A stretch of 64,000 nucleotides of DNA from NCBI GenBank assembly GCA_020002185.1, contig CM034533.1, positions 73,558,805 to 73,622,804 on the forward strand, written 5' to 3'. The number at the start of each line of letters is the position of its first letter. The first letter of the stretch is position 1. This document shows, piece by piece, positions 27,601 to 38,906 of this stretch. This stretch comes from Paraescarpia echinospica (taxonomy: Eukaryota > Annelida > Polychaeta > Sabellida > Siboglinidae). The translations under genes and the position numbers were made by a program. Below the pieces are notes generated by a model that had not been told where the DNA came from, did not search any database, and saw only the letters and a list, made by a program, of their open reading frames with translations.

Positions 27601-30600
27601 CAAAGAAGTCTGAAACAAATATGCACAAACACTAGGGGGAGAGTATAGCGACATTGCAACACAGAGACAGAGGGCATAATGACACAAACATAGAGGACAT
27701 GGGGACAGAGAGGACATGGTGAGACACAGAGCATAGTGACACACAGGGCATAATGACACAGAGGGTATAGTAACACAGCTGGCAAAGTGACATAGATCCC
27801 ATAGTGACACAGAAGCATAGTGACACAGATATATGGCATGCAGACAGACGGCGTAGTGACACAGAGCACAGCATAGTGACACAAACATAAAGGGCCAAGT
27901 GACACTGTAGTAGACGTACCTGTTGGCAAGGCTGTGTTTGTTGTTGGAGGATCTGGACTACTCCCCCCCTCACTGTGAGGCCGTGACGCAATGACAAACA
28001 AACACGCTCTTACAATGTTAGACATCATATACATTTGCATAGTGAATCTCCCCACAGTAAAACACTCCATAGTTGCAAAAGACATCACATCACATGTCTG
28101 CTTGAATTTAATAAATTCTAGACAATCCCAAACAAATTTTTTACTAGATATATTTGTAGCGTGAGATTAGGTACACCAACAATAGTGTATAATAAATATT
28201 AAGGAACTTTATTTAAACACTGATTTTCTTAGAAACACTCTTTTCAATAGCATATATACAGTAGCTACAATATAATGATATTTCACATACATCAGACTTA
28301 ATGAATATATAAAAAGTACTTTAAAAAGATATATATAACTCTTTATATGTACCAATTGTATATAATATATTATTATGTTTCTTTTGCCTGAAATAAATTA
28401 TTTGTATTCATATATAAGCAGAACAACATATTAGATATTACAAGCAAGTTTTAAAATAATGCGTCTAGAAGTATGCTATTAATACTTGACTTGTGGAATG
28501 CTGCTGGTATTACCTGGCTGTTGATACTGTGTCGCCTGCCTGACCTAACAACAAACACCATCACATGACACAAATTATCTAAACAACATTATAAACATTT
28601 GTCAAATATTGATTAAAAAAATTATTATCAGTTGGCGCAACTTAAAATATACCAGCTTTCATTAAAAAAGTTTAAATCGTGATTATGTCAGTAATAAAAT
28701 GATCAGATTATGACAACTAGCTACCAGGAAAAACACAAGTGTGACTGACATTGAATTATAACCCAATGGTAAACTACATCCATTCTGAAGCTCTTCAACA
28801 GCACATTTAACGAAACCAAATTCACATGTAAAATGTAACTTGGTCGATTCTGACCGCAGTGACACCAGGATTGATATAACATGGTGCCATAAATAGTACA
28901 AAACTTGTACATAATTGTTCACTTGCAGCACTGTATCATGAACTAGAATGTGATATTTCATTTTTTGTGTCTTTTTTCGCCAAGAAACTCAAAACATTAG
29001 TCAGGTGTCTACAGGTTTGCTGCAAAATCTGGTTAAAACATCTACTATCAATATCATGAGTTACAAGCATTATAATTTGGCATATATCTTCAGTGTAAAT
29101 CTGTATGTTCGGGTATGAGGCAGCGAGCATGTGTGCCAAGCAAAGCATGTATTCTAGATCCTAGCATTGCCACAATTTGCTTGTAACTTATAAAAATGGG
29201 CCAAGAGGCCCTGAAGTCCTTTGGACTAATACGTCGATATGTGACCCTGGCTGACCAAATGAGTGACAAGGCAGAAAAATTGTAACATTGTTTTCTTACA
29301 TTCTTGTAAAGGTTGGGTAGGGTACTTTACACGGTTTCCAAAATTATGACTGCTACAAAAATTGGCAAAGTTATGGAGCATTGAACATGGTAGGGATCAA
29401 AAAGTGAAAATGAAGAAAACGGAAAAATATTACATGCACAACATTCAAATGTGGCATACAGTATGTAATATGTATGTTATGTTGCAATGATACACTGGAA
29501 GTACAAATGTGCTGCTACAAAGACTTATCAAGTTATGCCAGATTATGCCTTTATGTGTAAAACTAAGAGGACAGATTATCTGAGAGCAAAAGGTAGACTA
29601 ACAGTTTGACACAGTTTAAAACCTACAGGCAACTGTCCAGTTTAACAGGGGTCTAGTGGCTTAATGCTGTCTGTTGACACAAGCTACTGCCAGTGACCAA
29701 TTACAGATTAGTCACAGTTTCCATCAAACAATAGCAGGCAGAGAATCTTAGCTCCACAGCTGGGTGTAATACACAACCAGAGCCACCACTGATTCATGGT
29801 CAAGTAGATTAGCTCAATGCACCAACTAAGACAATACATAACACTGTGAGTGACAGTGTCCAGAGTGAGGCCTAAGCAGTGTCCTCATTGCTGAATAGAT
29901 CAATTAAACCTGCCAAGTGGGTGACATTCTGCACAAGTGTTCATTAATCCTTAGTGATTGTTCAGAACACCAGACTGACCACATACCTAAACAAAGCGAA
30001 TGTAATAGGTGAAGAACAGGCAGTGTTCAGATAGGAGTATTGGTTGAATTGTATTTGTCTCAACGCAAAAGCCTTTATTGTGCCTTCATTGATTATAAGA
30101 AAGCATTTGATTTAGTAGACTGGTCCTCACTGTGGTCTAAGATAATTTCATGCGGTATTAATGGTAATGTGTTGAAAGTTGTATACAACATATACAAAAA
30201 TGCTAAATCATGTATAAATCAGGGCCAGGCTGTGTCAGCCTTCTTCTCATGTGATGTAGAGGTATGGCAAGAAGAAAACTTGTGTCCTTTGTTATTTGCT
30301 ATTTACCTGAATAATGTTGAACACTGTTAGTCACAATTATAACGGACTTGACATGGCAGCTGGTGAAATTTACAACAACCTTAGTGATGATGGTGTAGAA
30401 AATGTATGTTCTACTATTTGCTGATGACACTAGAATGATTCAATCAAATACAGATTTCTTGCTTGTGTATGGCGGAACTATGTCAACTCTTCTAATGGTT
30501 GACATTTGGTTGTTTCAGGTGTCAACTATATTGTGAATCTGTAATTATTAGTCTATAGTGATACAATTGATTTACATAGTACCATGTCTACACAAGGCAT

Positions 30601-33600
30601 GGCAAGCGTAAACAGAACAATAGAATGCATTTGATATCAATAAAGTGTAGGATATTTCACTCTATAGTTGTCCAGAATATTAATTTTCTATGTTTGTCAC
30701 CTACAGGTGACAGAATATTAATTTTCTATGTTTGTCACCTACAGGTTTCTACAGACAATACATCTTTAACCTATAGACACCTCAGTCACACCATTTTATA
30801 CCAATTAAATGAACATCAAAATAAACACAACTTGCAATTATAGAAAATCAATAGTTTTGAAGATACAGTTTAAGTGTTAGGCAACTGTTCAGTCTAACAG
30901 GGATCAAGTGTGTCTACTCTGCCTGTGTGCTGTGACCAATGAAAGATTAGTCAAGGTCTCAATGGCCTAGGCTGTAGAGATTAGTCACAGCTGTTGACTT
31001 TGTAGCAGAATACACATCTACTGTTGGGGGTGGTCTCAAGGGCCCTTCTCAAAACCACATCACTAGATAATGTAAAACTTTTGCACTTTGGGGGCCCCTT
31101 AGAATGATTCAATCAAATACAGATTTCTTGTGCATGGTGGCAGTGCCCTAAGATATGTCTATGCAAAATTAGAGAAAAAGTTGCTGAACGGTTTCTGAGA
31201 TACGGCAGTTAACGACGGACAGCGGACGGCGGACGCAGAGTGATGGCAATAATCCCTTGGACCTTCGGCCAAGGGACTAAAAAGCATTTACCTTTCCGTA
31301 CTTTCTGCATCACTGCATCTGGAGGATTTGATTGCTGTTTGCGTTTCAAGGCATTTGGTGGCGGTGGTGCTGCCGGTTTTGTAAACACTTCTTGTTTCTG
31401 CACTTTCAGTTTGGCAACATTCTGAACACAACATTCACTGCATTACATGTACTACTTTAATATCAACTGGCAAATACGTGTCACCGGTACATGTGGAAAC
31501 ACCAGAAAGAGAAGATAACAAGAGAAACTGTCAAAACATATGACTAAATAGACAATGAATAGTAATAATACAGCAGATTCTCATGATAAGGAACACTTTG
31601 GGACTTGGTCAAACTGTTCCTTATAATCAATGTTCCTTACGTTCATTAGTACATAAAACAGTGCAGGCCAAAACAGGGATTTAGTTATTCATCTTAAGCA
31701 GGTGTTCCTAATACTAATAGTAATAATAAGGTAACTTCTTTTGTGCCTAAATCCTTGGAAACCAAGCTCAGAGGCGCATCAATACAAAAGAGTTAGTCAG
31801 TATCAGAATCGATAAGCCATATTAAAGTTGTCAACAGATGGATCGATACGCCAGAGAGCTAAGGTGGATAAGCAAGGTTATACAGGTAAGTTTTTAAATG
31901 ACGGCGAAATTGTATAATATTTTTCAACTGATCTAACACTAAGAGGGAGCATATTCCAGAGAGTTGGTGCAGCAACAGAAAATGCCCTAGTTCCAATATT
32001 AGTACTAGTATTAACTCTAAGAACAAAAAGTAAATCAGTACTAGATGATCGAAGCTGGATAGGCTTTTTATTGGAGTAAGCAATGAATATAAATATGTTG
32101 GTTGCTTACATGAAAGTGCCTGGTAGGTAATGGTACAGATCTTTAAAAATAACACAGTATCGTAAAGGAAGCCAGTGTAAAGACGTCAGAAGAGGCACTG
32201 AGTGAGAAAACAGCAGAGACCGAGTCACAACCCAAGCTAAGCAATTCTAACAACACGTTGTAACCGAGTGATATCCTTAAGGGCAATATTGTAAAAAAGG
32301 GAATTACAATAGTCAAGCCTACTAGTATCAAGTGCAGTTGCAATTGTTTTTTTGCAACAGAAAGAGGCAAATACGTCGTAAATCACAAATATGATAATAA
32401 CAGCAGCGACAAGTGTACCAATAATAAGAAATCTGTGTTATTAGCATTTAACTTAAATGTACGCTCAGTCATCCAAACGAAAATGTCATTTAGACAATTT
32501 CTGACCTGATCTAAGGAGCAATTAGTATTAGGCATAAATAAAGAAATGTAAATCTGGGTATCATCTGCAAGAAGATGATGGTTTAGATTATGACTGTTAT
32601 GCTGCGTTCCAACTACCTCTTGTATACCATGAATACGACATCGTAACCCCCCCCCCCTACTTGACCCAGTTGCATAAATTTATAAGCGGTAAACTCGAGA
32701 TCGTGAACTTTCCAGTTCACCAAGTTGTATTCACGGTAGACACGAGTTGATTGGAACGCAGTATTAATAACTGAGCTCAGTGGTGTTGTGTAGAGAGTGA
32801 AAATTAATGGTCCAAGGACAGAACCCTGAGGAACCCCACATGAAATAGGGAGTGCTGATGAAAGACAACCCCCAACTTAGAGCATTGCTGGATACATCAT
32901 GTCATAAAGACAGACAATGTGTGGTCAATTGGTGTGGTCAGTTGTATCAAAGGCAGATCTAGCAAGATAAGCAGTGTTACTTTACCTTGATCCATATTTA
33001 AAGTAACATCATTATGCACTATTGATTGGGCAGTTTCCGCTGAATGAAGCTGTTTGTATGCAGATTGTAATTCATCAGACAAAGCATTTGATTTAATGTG
33101 AAATCCAAAGCGTTTTCCAAGTATCTTGGAAATGAAACTGAGATTAGAAACTGGTCCATAATTCTTGAAGCTATCTTTAGGAAGAGATCCAAAAGAACAT
33201 CTATCTTACTTATATAAACAGTACTGTCAAGTACTCAATGCATTACTTAACAAACATGCAAAGATAAAATCCAAATGTGTGTGAGAAAGGCCACCGGCTC
33301 CATGGATGACTTCCGAAATTATACTATCTAAAAGGCATCGTCGTTATTTAGAGCATGTATGGCGCAAATCACGCTCGCCATTAGACAGGTCGCACTATTC
33401 TAAGCAAAGTCACCTCCGTAACAGACAAATGGCCAAAGCTAAATCAGATTATTATACAAATATGGTCATAAATAAGTTTGATAACCCGCGTCAGTTGTGG
33501 AACTGCATCAATAACATTCTACACAGACGGCCTACTCCATCACTACCTGATCATGTGTCAATTACCGGTAAGTCTCTATGTGATTCGTTCTCTAGTCACT

Positions 33601-36600
33601 TTAAGAATAAAATCAGTATTAGTCGTTCTGCTTTCCCACGTCATAATATAAGTAATGTCAGTGTGGACTTTCCACAAGTAAATTCTCAACTTGTATCATT
33701 TGAACCTGCAACAGTTGATGAAGTTAGGAAAATAATGATGTCCTCCCCAAATAAATCTTATGCACTTGATCCATTTCCAACAATACTGCTAAAAGCTTGA
33801 TACACTAATTGGACCTATAACAAATATTATAAATGCATCACTTTGCTCTGGCTGTTTTCCTGATGATTTCAAATACGCCCATGTCACACCACTTCTTAAG
33901 AAGTCATCTCTGCCTAAACAGTTATAGACCTATTTCTAATCTCAGCTTCATTTCCAAAATACTAGAAAAGGTTGTAGCATGTCGTCTAAGGTCTCACATT
34001 AACACAAATGTCTTAACTAATGTGTCACAATCAGCATATAGGCAGTTTCATTCAACAGAGACTGCCCTCTTAAAGGTTCATAATGACATTAACTTGAACA
34101 TTAATAATGGTAAAGTGACTGCACTTACCTTACTAGATCTCTCTGCTGTTTTTGACACGATTGATCACAGCGTTCTCATTGAATGCTTATTAAAGTGGTA
34201 CGGCATATCTGGCACAGCTCTAAGCTGGTTTTCTTCATATCTAACTGATAGATACCAAACCATAAAGATTGGGAACTGCTTTTCAGCTGCACTACCGGCT
34301 TTATTTGGTGTTCCCCATGGTTCTGTTCTTGAGCCTTTGCTTTTTACTCTTTACACCACGCCACTAAGCTCTGTTATACAAAGACATAACTTGGATCATC
34401 ATCTTTATGCTGATTATACTCAGATCTACATTTCATTGGCTACCCCGGATACAAATCGCTCCCTTAACCAACTTAGTGATTGCCTTCAAGATACCTTCCA
34501 CTGGATGACTGACAGCAAGTTGAAATTAAATGCAAATAAAACTGAATTGATCATTATTTGTACTCCAACACAGCGTAGTAAACTGGATGGTTTTCTCCCT
34601 ACACGTATTTTGAATCAGTATATCATGCCAGCAACCTCGGTGCGGAATCTAGGAGTGATCTTTGGTAGTAACTTCAATTTCTGACAACACATCAGCAGCA
34701 GCAGACTTGACTATTGCAATTCCCTCCTTTATAATATCGCTAGCAAGGATATCACAACTTCAGCGTGTCCAAAATTGTCTAGCAAGAGTAGTTACAAGAT
34801 CTCCTCGTTTTTCTCGCTCTGTAACACTTTTGAAGTCTTTGCATTGGCTTCCTGTACGATATCATATAATATTTAAGATTTGTACCATTACATACCAGGC
34901 ACTGTCCAGCAAGCAACCATCTTATTAGCATTCATTGCTTACTCCTGTAAGAAAACCTATCCAGCTTCGATCATCTAGTTCTAACCTACTTTTTGTTCCT
35001 AGAGTCAACACTAATATTGGAACTAGGGCTTTTTCTGTTGCTGCACCACCACTTTGGAATATGCTCCCTCTTAGTGTTAGATCAGTTGAAAATATTACAA
35101 AATTCCGTCGTCATTTAAAAACTTATCTTTACAATCTAGCTTATCCACCGTAGCTCCCTAGCGCCTTGACCCATCTGTTGACAACTGGAATACTGCTTAT
35201 GGATTTTGAGATTGACCAATCATTTTGTTTTGATGCGCCCCTGAGCTTGGTTTTCAAGGATTTAGGCACAATAGAAGTTATCTTATTATTATTATTATTC
35301 TTGAGGATGGGGTTTACATATGCATGTTTAAAATCGTGTGGAAACATTTTCCCGAACTTAGTGACAGATTTATAATGTTTGTAACTGTATCAAGTAGAGA
35401 TTTAAGACATGCTTTTAACAGTATAGTTGGTAGCGGATCAAGCTCACAGGACTTATTTGGAGATGCCATAATGATGTTTCACTTCATCAACTGTTGCAGG
35501 TGTAAAAGAAGAAAAAAGAGAATTTATTTTTGGAATTTCAACGTTAGCATGATTCAAAGATTGGTTCGGAAATGAAGAAGAATAAGGGTAATTTCATCCT
35601 TAAAATAATTATAAAACATATCACATATTAGTGAATCATGTTTCAGTAGTGACGGAGCAGGCTGTCTGTGAAGAAGTTTATTTATATAACTCCATAACTG
35701 ACAAGAATTTTCTGAATTATTGGATACCATATTTGTAAAATAATTTGATTTTGCTTTTGTCATTTATCTGTTACAATAGTGACATTGTTTCAAATAACGC
35801 TGGCTGGTCCTTTACTTGGAACCTTTGCCAGACATCGGTCATTCCTTTGACTTGTCCATAGTGGACACACTACTGACCTCTCTGTGAGTGCGACCTTGTA
35901 TGTGTGCCGTCCACATGAGGTCACTCTTGACTGGGCAGTTGCACAGGACACATGTCAGCTGACCAAGACTGTTGTACTTGGATAGTGTTAAGAACAACAT
36001 TCATTAAATCATCATGTTAATTAAAAACAGGCAGTCTGTTCATAGCTTTTCATTTATTAATCTATATTATAAAACAGCTTGTTCTCTGTTTGTGTGTGCC
36101 CCCACATCTCCGTCAGTTTTGTGTGTATCAGGCTGAAATTGTGCATGTGATATAGTGGGCCCATTGAGATGGTTCATAGATTTATACATTTTTGAAATTC
36201 GTCCAAGGGGGTGAAGAACTTGGGGGGTTTCAATATTTCAAAAGGCTGTACGTGGAGTTCCAGCCACAAATTTAATGTTTTTCTATATCATCATAAAGAT
36301 AATTATGCCATCTACAAATATGTCACTGGATGTATGCAGACATTTTTAATAGTTTTTAAGTTATTGACATTTGAAAATCCTCAGCGCTTAACATGCACCA
36401 GGTCTACCTGTTGTTGGTCACGTCTACACGCTTACAAGTAGCACCCTCTTTCGCATTTCATATATTTCCTACAGATGGAGCTATGTGTCATTTTATCATT
36501 TAGCTTCAAGATTATCGCCCATCAAGTTAGTGTATTATAAAAAGTGAGTGTCAAAAGTAATATTGGATAACTAGGAATGTGACATATCGATATTATAAAA

Positions 36601-38535
36601 CAGTTCGTTATCTGTTTGTTTGTGTACCCACATCTCCAGTAGTTTTGTATGTATCGCGTTGAAATTTCAACTCAACATCCGCTGTTGCTGGTTACGTCAG
36701 TTAGGCAGGTGAGCGATTGAGATTTCTAACAAAAGGTTGTCCTAACAACTAGGCCAGTGACCAGTTACCACATTTAATGCGGGTAGGCTGGAAACATTTG
36801 GGATGGATTTGGGGTGTCTGGTACATATGACTGCCTTTTTTTCCCGGGCAACACCGTGTAACTCAGCTAGTTAATACTATTATAATGTTCTTAAGATTAT
36901 ACTAACTATGTTAGTATACTATACTCCCTGCCAGATTGTGTTAGTAAGCACATAACAATGGTCGCAATTTGAGGGTATGACCACAGAAACATGTTCAAAT
37001 AATAAATCCAATTTCAAAACAAGTATTATTGGCAATACGGCCGAGTCGGGCCGAATTAGCTGCTGTATTATTAATAATAATAATACAATTTATTTTCATA
37101 GTGCCCGAATCAATCAGATTGCCCTCAGGTGCTTGCATGTACAGATTGCTCTCAGGCGCATGCATGTACACGTAACTATTTAGAATTGTATTATAGGTAG
37201 AAACAAAAATAATTATAAAATGTATATCATAAAATAATAATTAAACATTCATTGCATAATTATTATACCTTCATGTACAAACAATTAAACATTATATGAT
37301 AAGTATTAAACAACATAAAATAAATAAGTGAATTAAAATGTAATAAATAATTTTTAAATAATAATAATAATTACTGAAAATATGGGTAAGTGCATTTGAT
37401 AAAGTCCATATGATCATATTAAAGAAATGCTACTCTAAAAAGGTGTGTGTTATATTATATATATATTTATCCTTTGAAGTTCAACTTTCCAATGTTCAAC
37501 ACAACAGATATTTTCTGTTACAAATTACTATGCCCGCTATTTCTGGGTAAACAAACAAACTGGGTCTCTTTAAATTTTAATGGATGTGATGGATTAGGTG
37601 GCATGGTTTAGACTAAAAGGCGCACGACCACGCACGACCACGAAGTTAACGAACGACCACGCACGACCATGTAATATAATATATTGGTAGATAATTTGGC
37701 CGTTGATGGTATATATATGGTTTGTGTGTGCATTATTAAAAAATTTGAGTCTGTATTTCACCCAGGAGGTACATAATTTAGGCATTTTATTCGATCTTCC
37801 GAACGAGTATTTAGTATTTGCACAGTAGCGCCACCTGATGAATGGAACCGTAAAGTTGCCACAAGTGATGATTAAAGTTTCGAATTTTGTTACTCCAATG
37901 TGAAGAACACATCTGAAATTAGGCGAGATGCACACACATACCTCCTATGTGTCACCAACAGCCCGCTTGGTTACCAACACTACATACATTTTGGTCGTGC
38001 GTGGTCGTGCACCTTTTACTAAAGTCATACCGTGGTTTAGTTTAGTCTACTCAAACTTCAAAGTGACAGTGGAGCCTCCTAGCTTGACTAAAAATTTTTT
38101 GCATAACACGAACTAAATAAGTTGTAGGACGTTACAATAAGGATGTATTTCGCAAAAATATTCTTAAGATTTTTATAAAAACGGCATGTTTCTACTAAAG
38201 GGCTTGATCGTCGACAAGCCCTAAGCCTAAGGCTAAGGCTAATGTGTCTGTGACGCCTCCTGCGTTAGCTCAAGTTTGGGCTGTTTGGAGTAAATCACCT
38301 AAGTCTAAGACCCTAAGCCTAAGCCTTAGGCTAAGGCTAAGCGTGAGCGATAAATGATGCGGTACAATTCGTACAACCTGCGTGTGCACTTGTCTGACGC
38401 ATACATTTCCGGGAAAGGATATTTTGCCAACGGTGAGTCTATTTTCTTTGCACTTGACTGGACTGAGTTTCTTTGTTGCTTCATCAACCTTCTCAAGTCA
38501 TCTTTACTGACAACTGCCTTCTTTTTCGCCGCCAT
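18637..38535 (-). CDS. ZNF830: ZNF830/CCDC16 homologue, nine coding exons
   Basis: Coding exons on the minus strand: 38535-38423, 35977-35878, 31421-31292, 28544-28514, 27960-27920, 27609-27446, 24527-24450, 23409-23333 and 18799-18637. They sum to 897 nt (298 codons plus stop) and every junction keeps phase. Order of motifs: N-terminal [10 protein letters not shown] and DSPLAKY; a C2H2-type finger with CVLCN...HIQGRTHRE (exon 2); a Pro/Lys-rich linker; [14 protein letters not shown] (exon 6); [16 protein letters not shown] (exon 7); [11 protein letters not shown] and IDEIDEQL (exon 8); and a C-terminal coiled coil ending [13 protein letters not shown]. This order matches ZNF830, a nuclear protein of the XAB2/Syf1 pre-mRNA splicing complex also linked to genome stability. 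ATG 38535 has an AAAATGG context. Exon 6 has a weak donor (GTTGTT), and the exon 5 acceptor is ambiguous by 3 nt. Intron 1 looks U12-type. The 56-, 59- and 39-bp arrays occupy introns 8, 7 and 6. Confidence 0.9.
18830..18962 (-). mobile_element. SINE fragment, copy C (3' part)
   Basis: Contains the GCGCTATATAAGAA tail and adjoining body of the SINE family seen at 1234, without the tRNA-like head. It lies in ZNF830 intron 8 close to exon 9. Confidence 0.75.
18963..20160. other. AT-rich part of ZNF830 intron 8; nothing identified
   Basis: Unique AT-rich intron sequence. No exon, RNA gene or mobile element was recognised. The stretch 20170-20260 contains inverted ACTTGTCC/GGACAAGT motifs that may be a remnant of a MITE end. 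Confidence 0.5.
20266..20423 (-). mobile_element. SINE fragment, copy D (5' part with tRNA-like head)
   Basis: On the minus strand it begins with GAGTGCAGTGGCGCAGTGGC and a box B-like GTTCGAATCC, then breaks off in the body. It is complementary in extent to fragment C, so C and D could be parts of the same original family length. Confidence 0.75.
20590..20772. mobile_element. TA-flanked MITE, pogo/mariner-like ends
   Basis: Terminal inverted repeats CAGTCGAACCTC and GAGGTTCCCCTG are bounded by TA on both sides (20588-20589 and 20773-20774), as for Tc1/mariner/pogo target duplications. The 183-bp body contains an internal GGTCACC/GGTGACC inverted motif and no ORF, so it is a non-autonomous derivative. 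Confidence 0.75.
20777..23358. repeat. 56-bp array built from the exon 8 / intron 8 boundary of ZNF830
   Basis: About 46 units of 56 bp. Read on the minus strand, each unit holds the last 26 nt of ZNF830 exon 8 (AACATTGATG...AACAACT) and its donor GTGAGT. Then come TCTTCTCT and TTGTAGGTTG or TTGTATGTTG, then the exon end again. The first copy, at 23333, is the true exon end; the remainder fill the intron. The donor is invariant in all units read, whereas the AG of the acceptor-like TTGTAG is lost in roughly half. Plus-strand frames of up to 492 codons occur because three units span 168 bp; these are artefacts. Confidence 0.95.
23404..24215. repeat. ~59-bp array carrying copies of the ZNF830 exon 8 acceptor
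   Basis: About 12-13 units of ~59 bp (some shorter) fill intron 7. On the minus strand each unit contains GTTGGTTGACGACAG followed by GTGT, matching the true exon 8 acceptor at 23410-23411 (TTGACGACAG|GTGTCAG). A non-repeat insertion of ~130 bp at 23620-23780 interrupts the array. Confidence 0.9.
24597..26722. repeat. 39-bp minisatellite in ZNF830 intron 6
   Basis: About 54 units of 39 bp with core GATGTATCCAGTACGTCATG. Because 39 equals 13 codons, all six frames stay in register. Two overlapping plus-strand open frames of 564 and 610 codons arise with 13-residue periodicity. There is no flanking gene structure or divergence pattern pointing to selection on protein, and the host gene runs on the other strand. 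Confidence 0.95.
26723..27445. other. Remainder of ZNF830 intron 6; (GT)n tract only
   Basis: Unique sequence with a (GT)n-rich microsatellite at about 27188-27232. No other feature is supported. Confidence 0.6.
27640..27900. repeat. Degenerate ATAGTGACACAG repeat in ZNF830 intron 5
   Basis: Imperfect units around ATAGTGACACAG and GACAGAG repeat about a dozen times between exons 5 and 6. The open frames on the minus strand here come from this low-complexity sequence. Confidence 0.7.
28545..30039. other. ZNF830 intron 3, left part; no gene identified
   Basis: AT-rich sequence. Near 29190-29240 a GGGCCAAGAGGCCC hairpin-like motif is followed by TCCTTTGGA. The sequence CCCTTGGACCTTCGGCCAAG lies at 31251. 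The two could be the ends of an old retroelement enclosing the RT fragment at 30040, but this is only suggestive. Confidence 0.35.
30040..30445 (+). pseudogene. LINE reverse-transcriptase fragment
   Basis: The plus strand encodes [17 protein letters not shown] (RT motif with the first catalytic Asp), then [10 protein letters not shown] and a degraded GVRQG block ([19 protein letters not shown]). In another frame [11 protein letters not shown] follows, with the YADD-like core. Frame breaks and truncation at both ends show it is dead. It lies inside ZNF830 intron 3. Confidence 0.75.
32602..32761. mobile_element. MITE (CTGCGTTCC...GGAACGCAG family), copy 2
   Basis: Bounded by CTGCGTTCCAA and TTGGAACGCAG, with no ORF. 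The interior resembles the copy at 5501-5661 in reverse orientation. It interrupts the minus-strand LINE remnant, so it is younger than that LINE. Confidence 0.75.
33188..35301 (+). pseudogene. LINE (CR1/Jockey-like) RT copy, 5'-truncated and broken
   Basis: The plus strand encodes, across several frames, an RT leader ([10 protein letters not shown]..., [11 protein letters not shown]), then [52 protein letters not shown] (motif A) and [23 protein letters not shown] has Tyr in place of the second Asp of the YADD core. The tail matches [20 protein letters not shown] C-termini and ends in a (TTA)n tail at about 35280-35300. Stops at 33798, 34682, 34926 and 35151 break the ORF. It inserted into a minus-strand copy of its own family. 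Confidence 0.8.
36061..36870 (+). mobile_element. Helitron-like non-autonomous element
   Basis: The left end, TCTATATTATAAAACAG, follows an A, as Helitron 5' ends (TC...) do. The right end is CCCGGGCAACACCGTGT followed by AACTCAGCTAG and then T, matching the Helitron rule of a short hairpin shortly before CTAG with insertion between A and T. There is no Rep/helicase ORF. A second 5'-like stretch (ATATTATAAAACAGTTCG) at 36588 suggests an internal duplication or nested second copy. It lies in ZNF830 intron 1. Confidence 0.65.
36871..37610. other. AT-rich part of ZNF830 intron 1
   Basis: Very AT-rich with many ATAATAAT and AAATAATT runs. No feature is supported. Confidence 0.6.
37611..38025. 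mobile_element. MITE with GCACGACCACGCACGACCA terminal repeats
   Basis: The left end GACTAAAAGGCGCACGACC is inverted against the right end GGTCGTGCACCTTTTACT...AAAGTC, each with an extra GCACGACCAC repeat. The ~415-bp body has no transposase. It lies in ZNF830 intron 1. Confidence 0.7.
38205..38345. repeat. CCTAAG/CTAAGG low-complexity palindromic cluster
   Basis: Short direct and inverted runs of CCTAAG and CTTAGG near the 5' end of ZNF830 intron 1. The arrangement alternates orientation, so it is not a telomeric array. Confidence 0.6.
38422..38423 (-). other. Candidate U12-type 5' splice site of ZNF830 intron 1
   Basis: On the minus strand exon 1 runs into ATATCCTTTCC, an exact match to the minor-spliceosome donor consensus (A/G)TATCCTT. 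The 3' end (near 35978-35995) has GTTCTTAACAC about 10 nt before the exon, resembling the U12 branch site TTCCTTAAC. With the reading frame kept, the intron would be AT...AA or shifted by one base. Confidence 0.6.
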
Positions 38536-38906
38536 TTTCAACTACCGGGTAATCATATTGCATAACTACTCAGTAGGTGGCGACAGTGAAGCCCTGTTTG
38601 TACCTGTCGCTGGCAGTCGGCAGCACTGCTGCATGTACAATAAATACAATACATTTGATGCTCGTTTCAGACGATCAGCACACAACCAAACTTACATTCT
38701 CACATCAAACTAGCACTCCCAATAAACATACATGAGATAGAGACCTTGTAAAAAAAATCATAAATTATAGATCATTACGTACTAAAGAGGATGGCTCATA
38801 TGATAGCGACAATTGTGTCTTAATAGGAGTCGCCGACCCCGATTGAATAAGCTATATTATATATGATTACATTCTACGGTACATCAATACCTAAATAGAT
38901 GTACAT

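Larger units (their letters stand above)
31715..35770 (-). pseudogene. Minus-strand LINE copy, split by a plus-strand copy of the same family
   Basis: Minus-strand fragments of one LINE lie at 35770-35302 ([15 protein letters not shown]..., [15 protein letters not shown]) and resume at about 33187 ([11 protein letters not shown]..., [22 protein letters not shown]). They continue to a 3' end near 31715 that shares the [13 protein letters not shown] C-terminus and the following tail with the plus copy. The order is continuous only if 33188-35301 is removed. Many stops and frameshifts are present. A MITE (32602-32761) has also inserted. All of this is in ZNF830 intron 2. Confidence 0.75.

Noticed and set aside
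29190..31281. A full retroelement bounded by GGGCC/CCAAGG hairpins
   Set aside because: The ends look similar to known invertebrate elements, but no target duplication or continuous ORF supports a single unit.
38205..38345. Interstitial telomere
   Set aside because: CCTAAG/CTTAGG runs are short, mixed in orientation and irregular.
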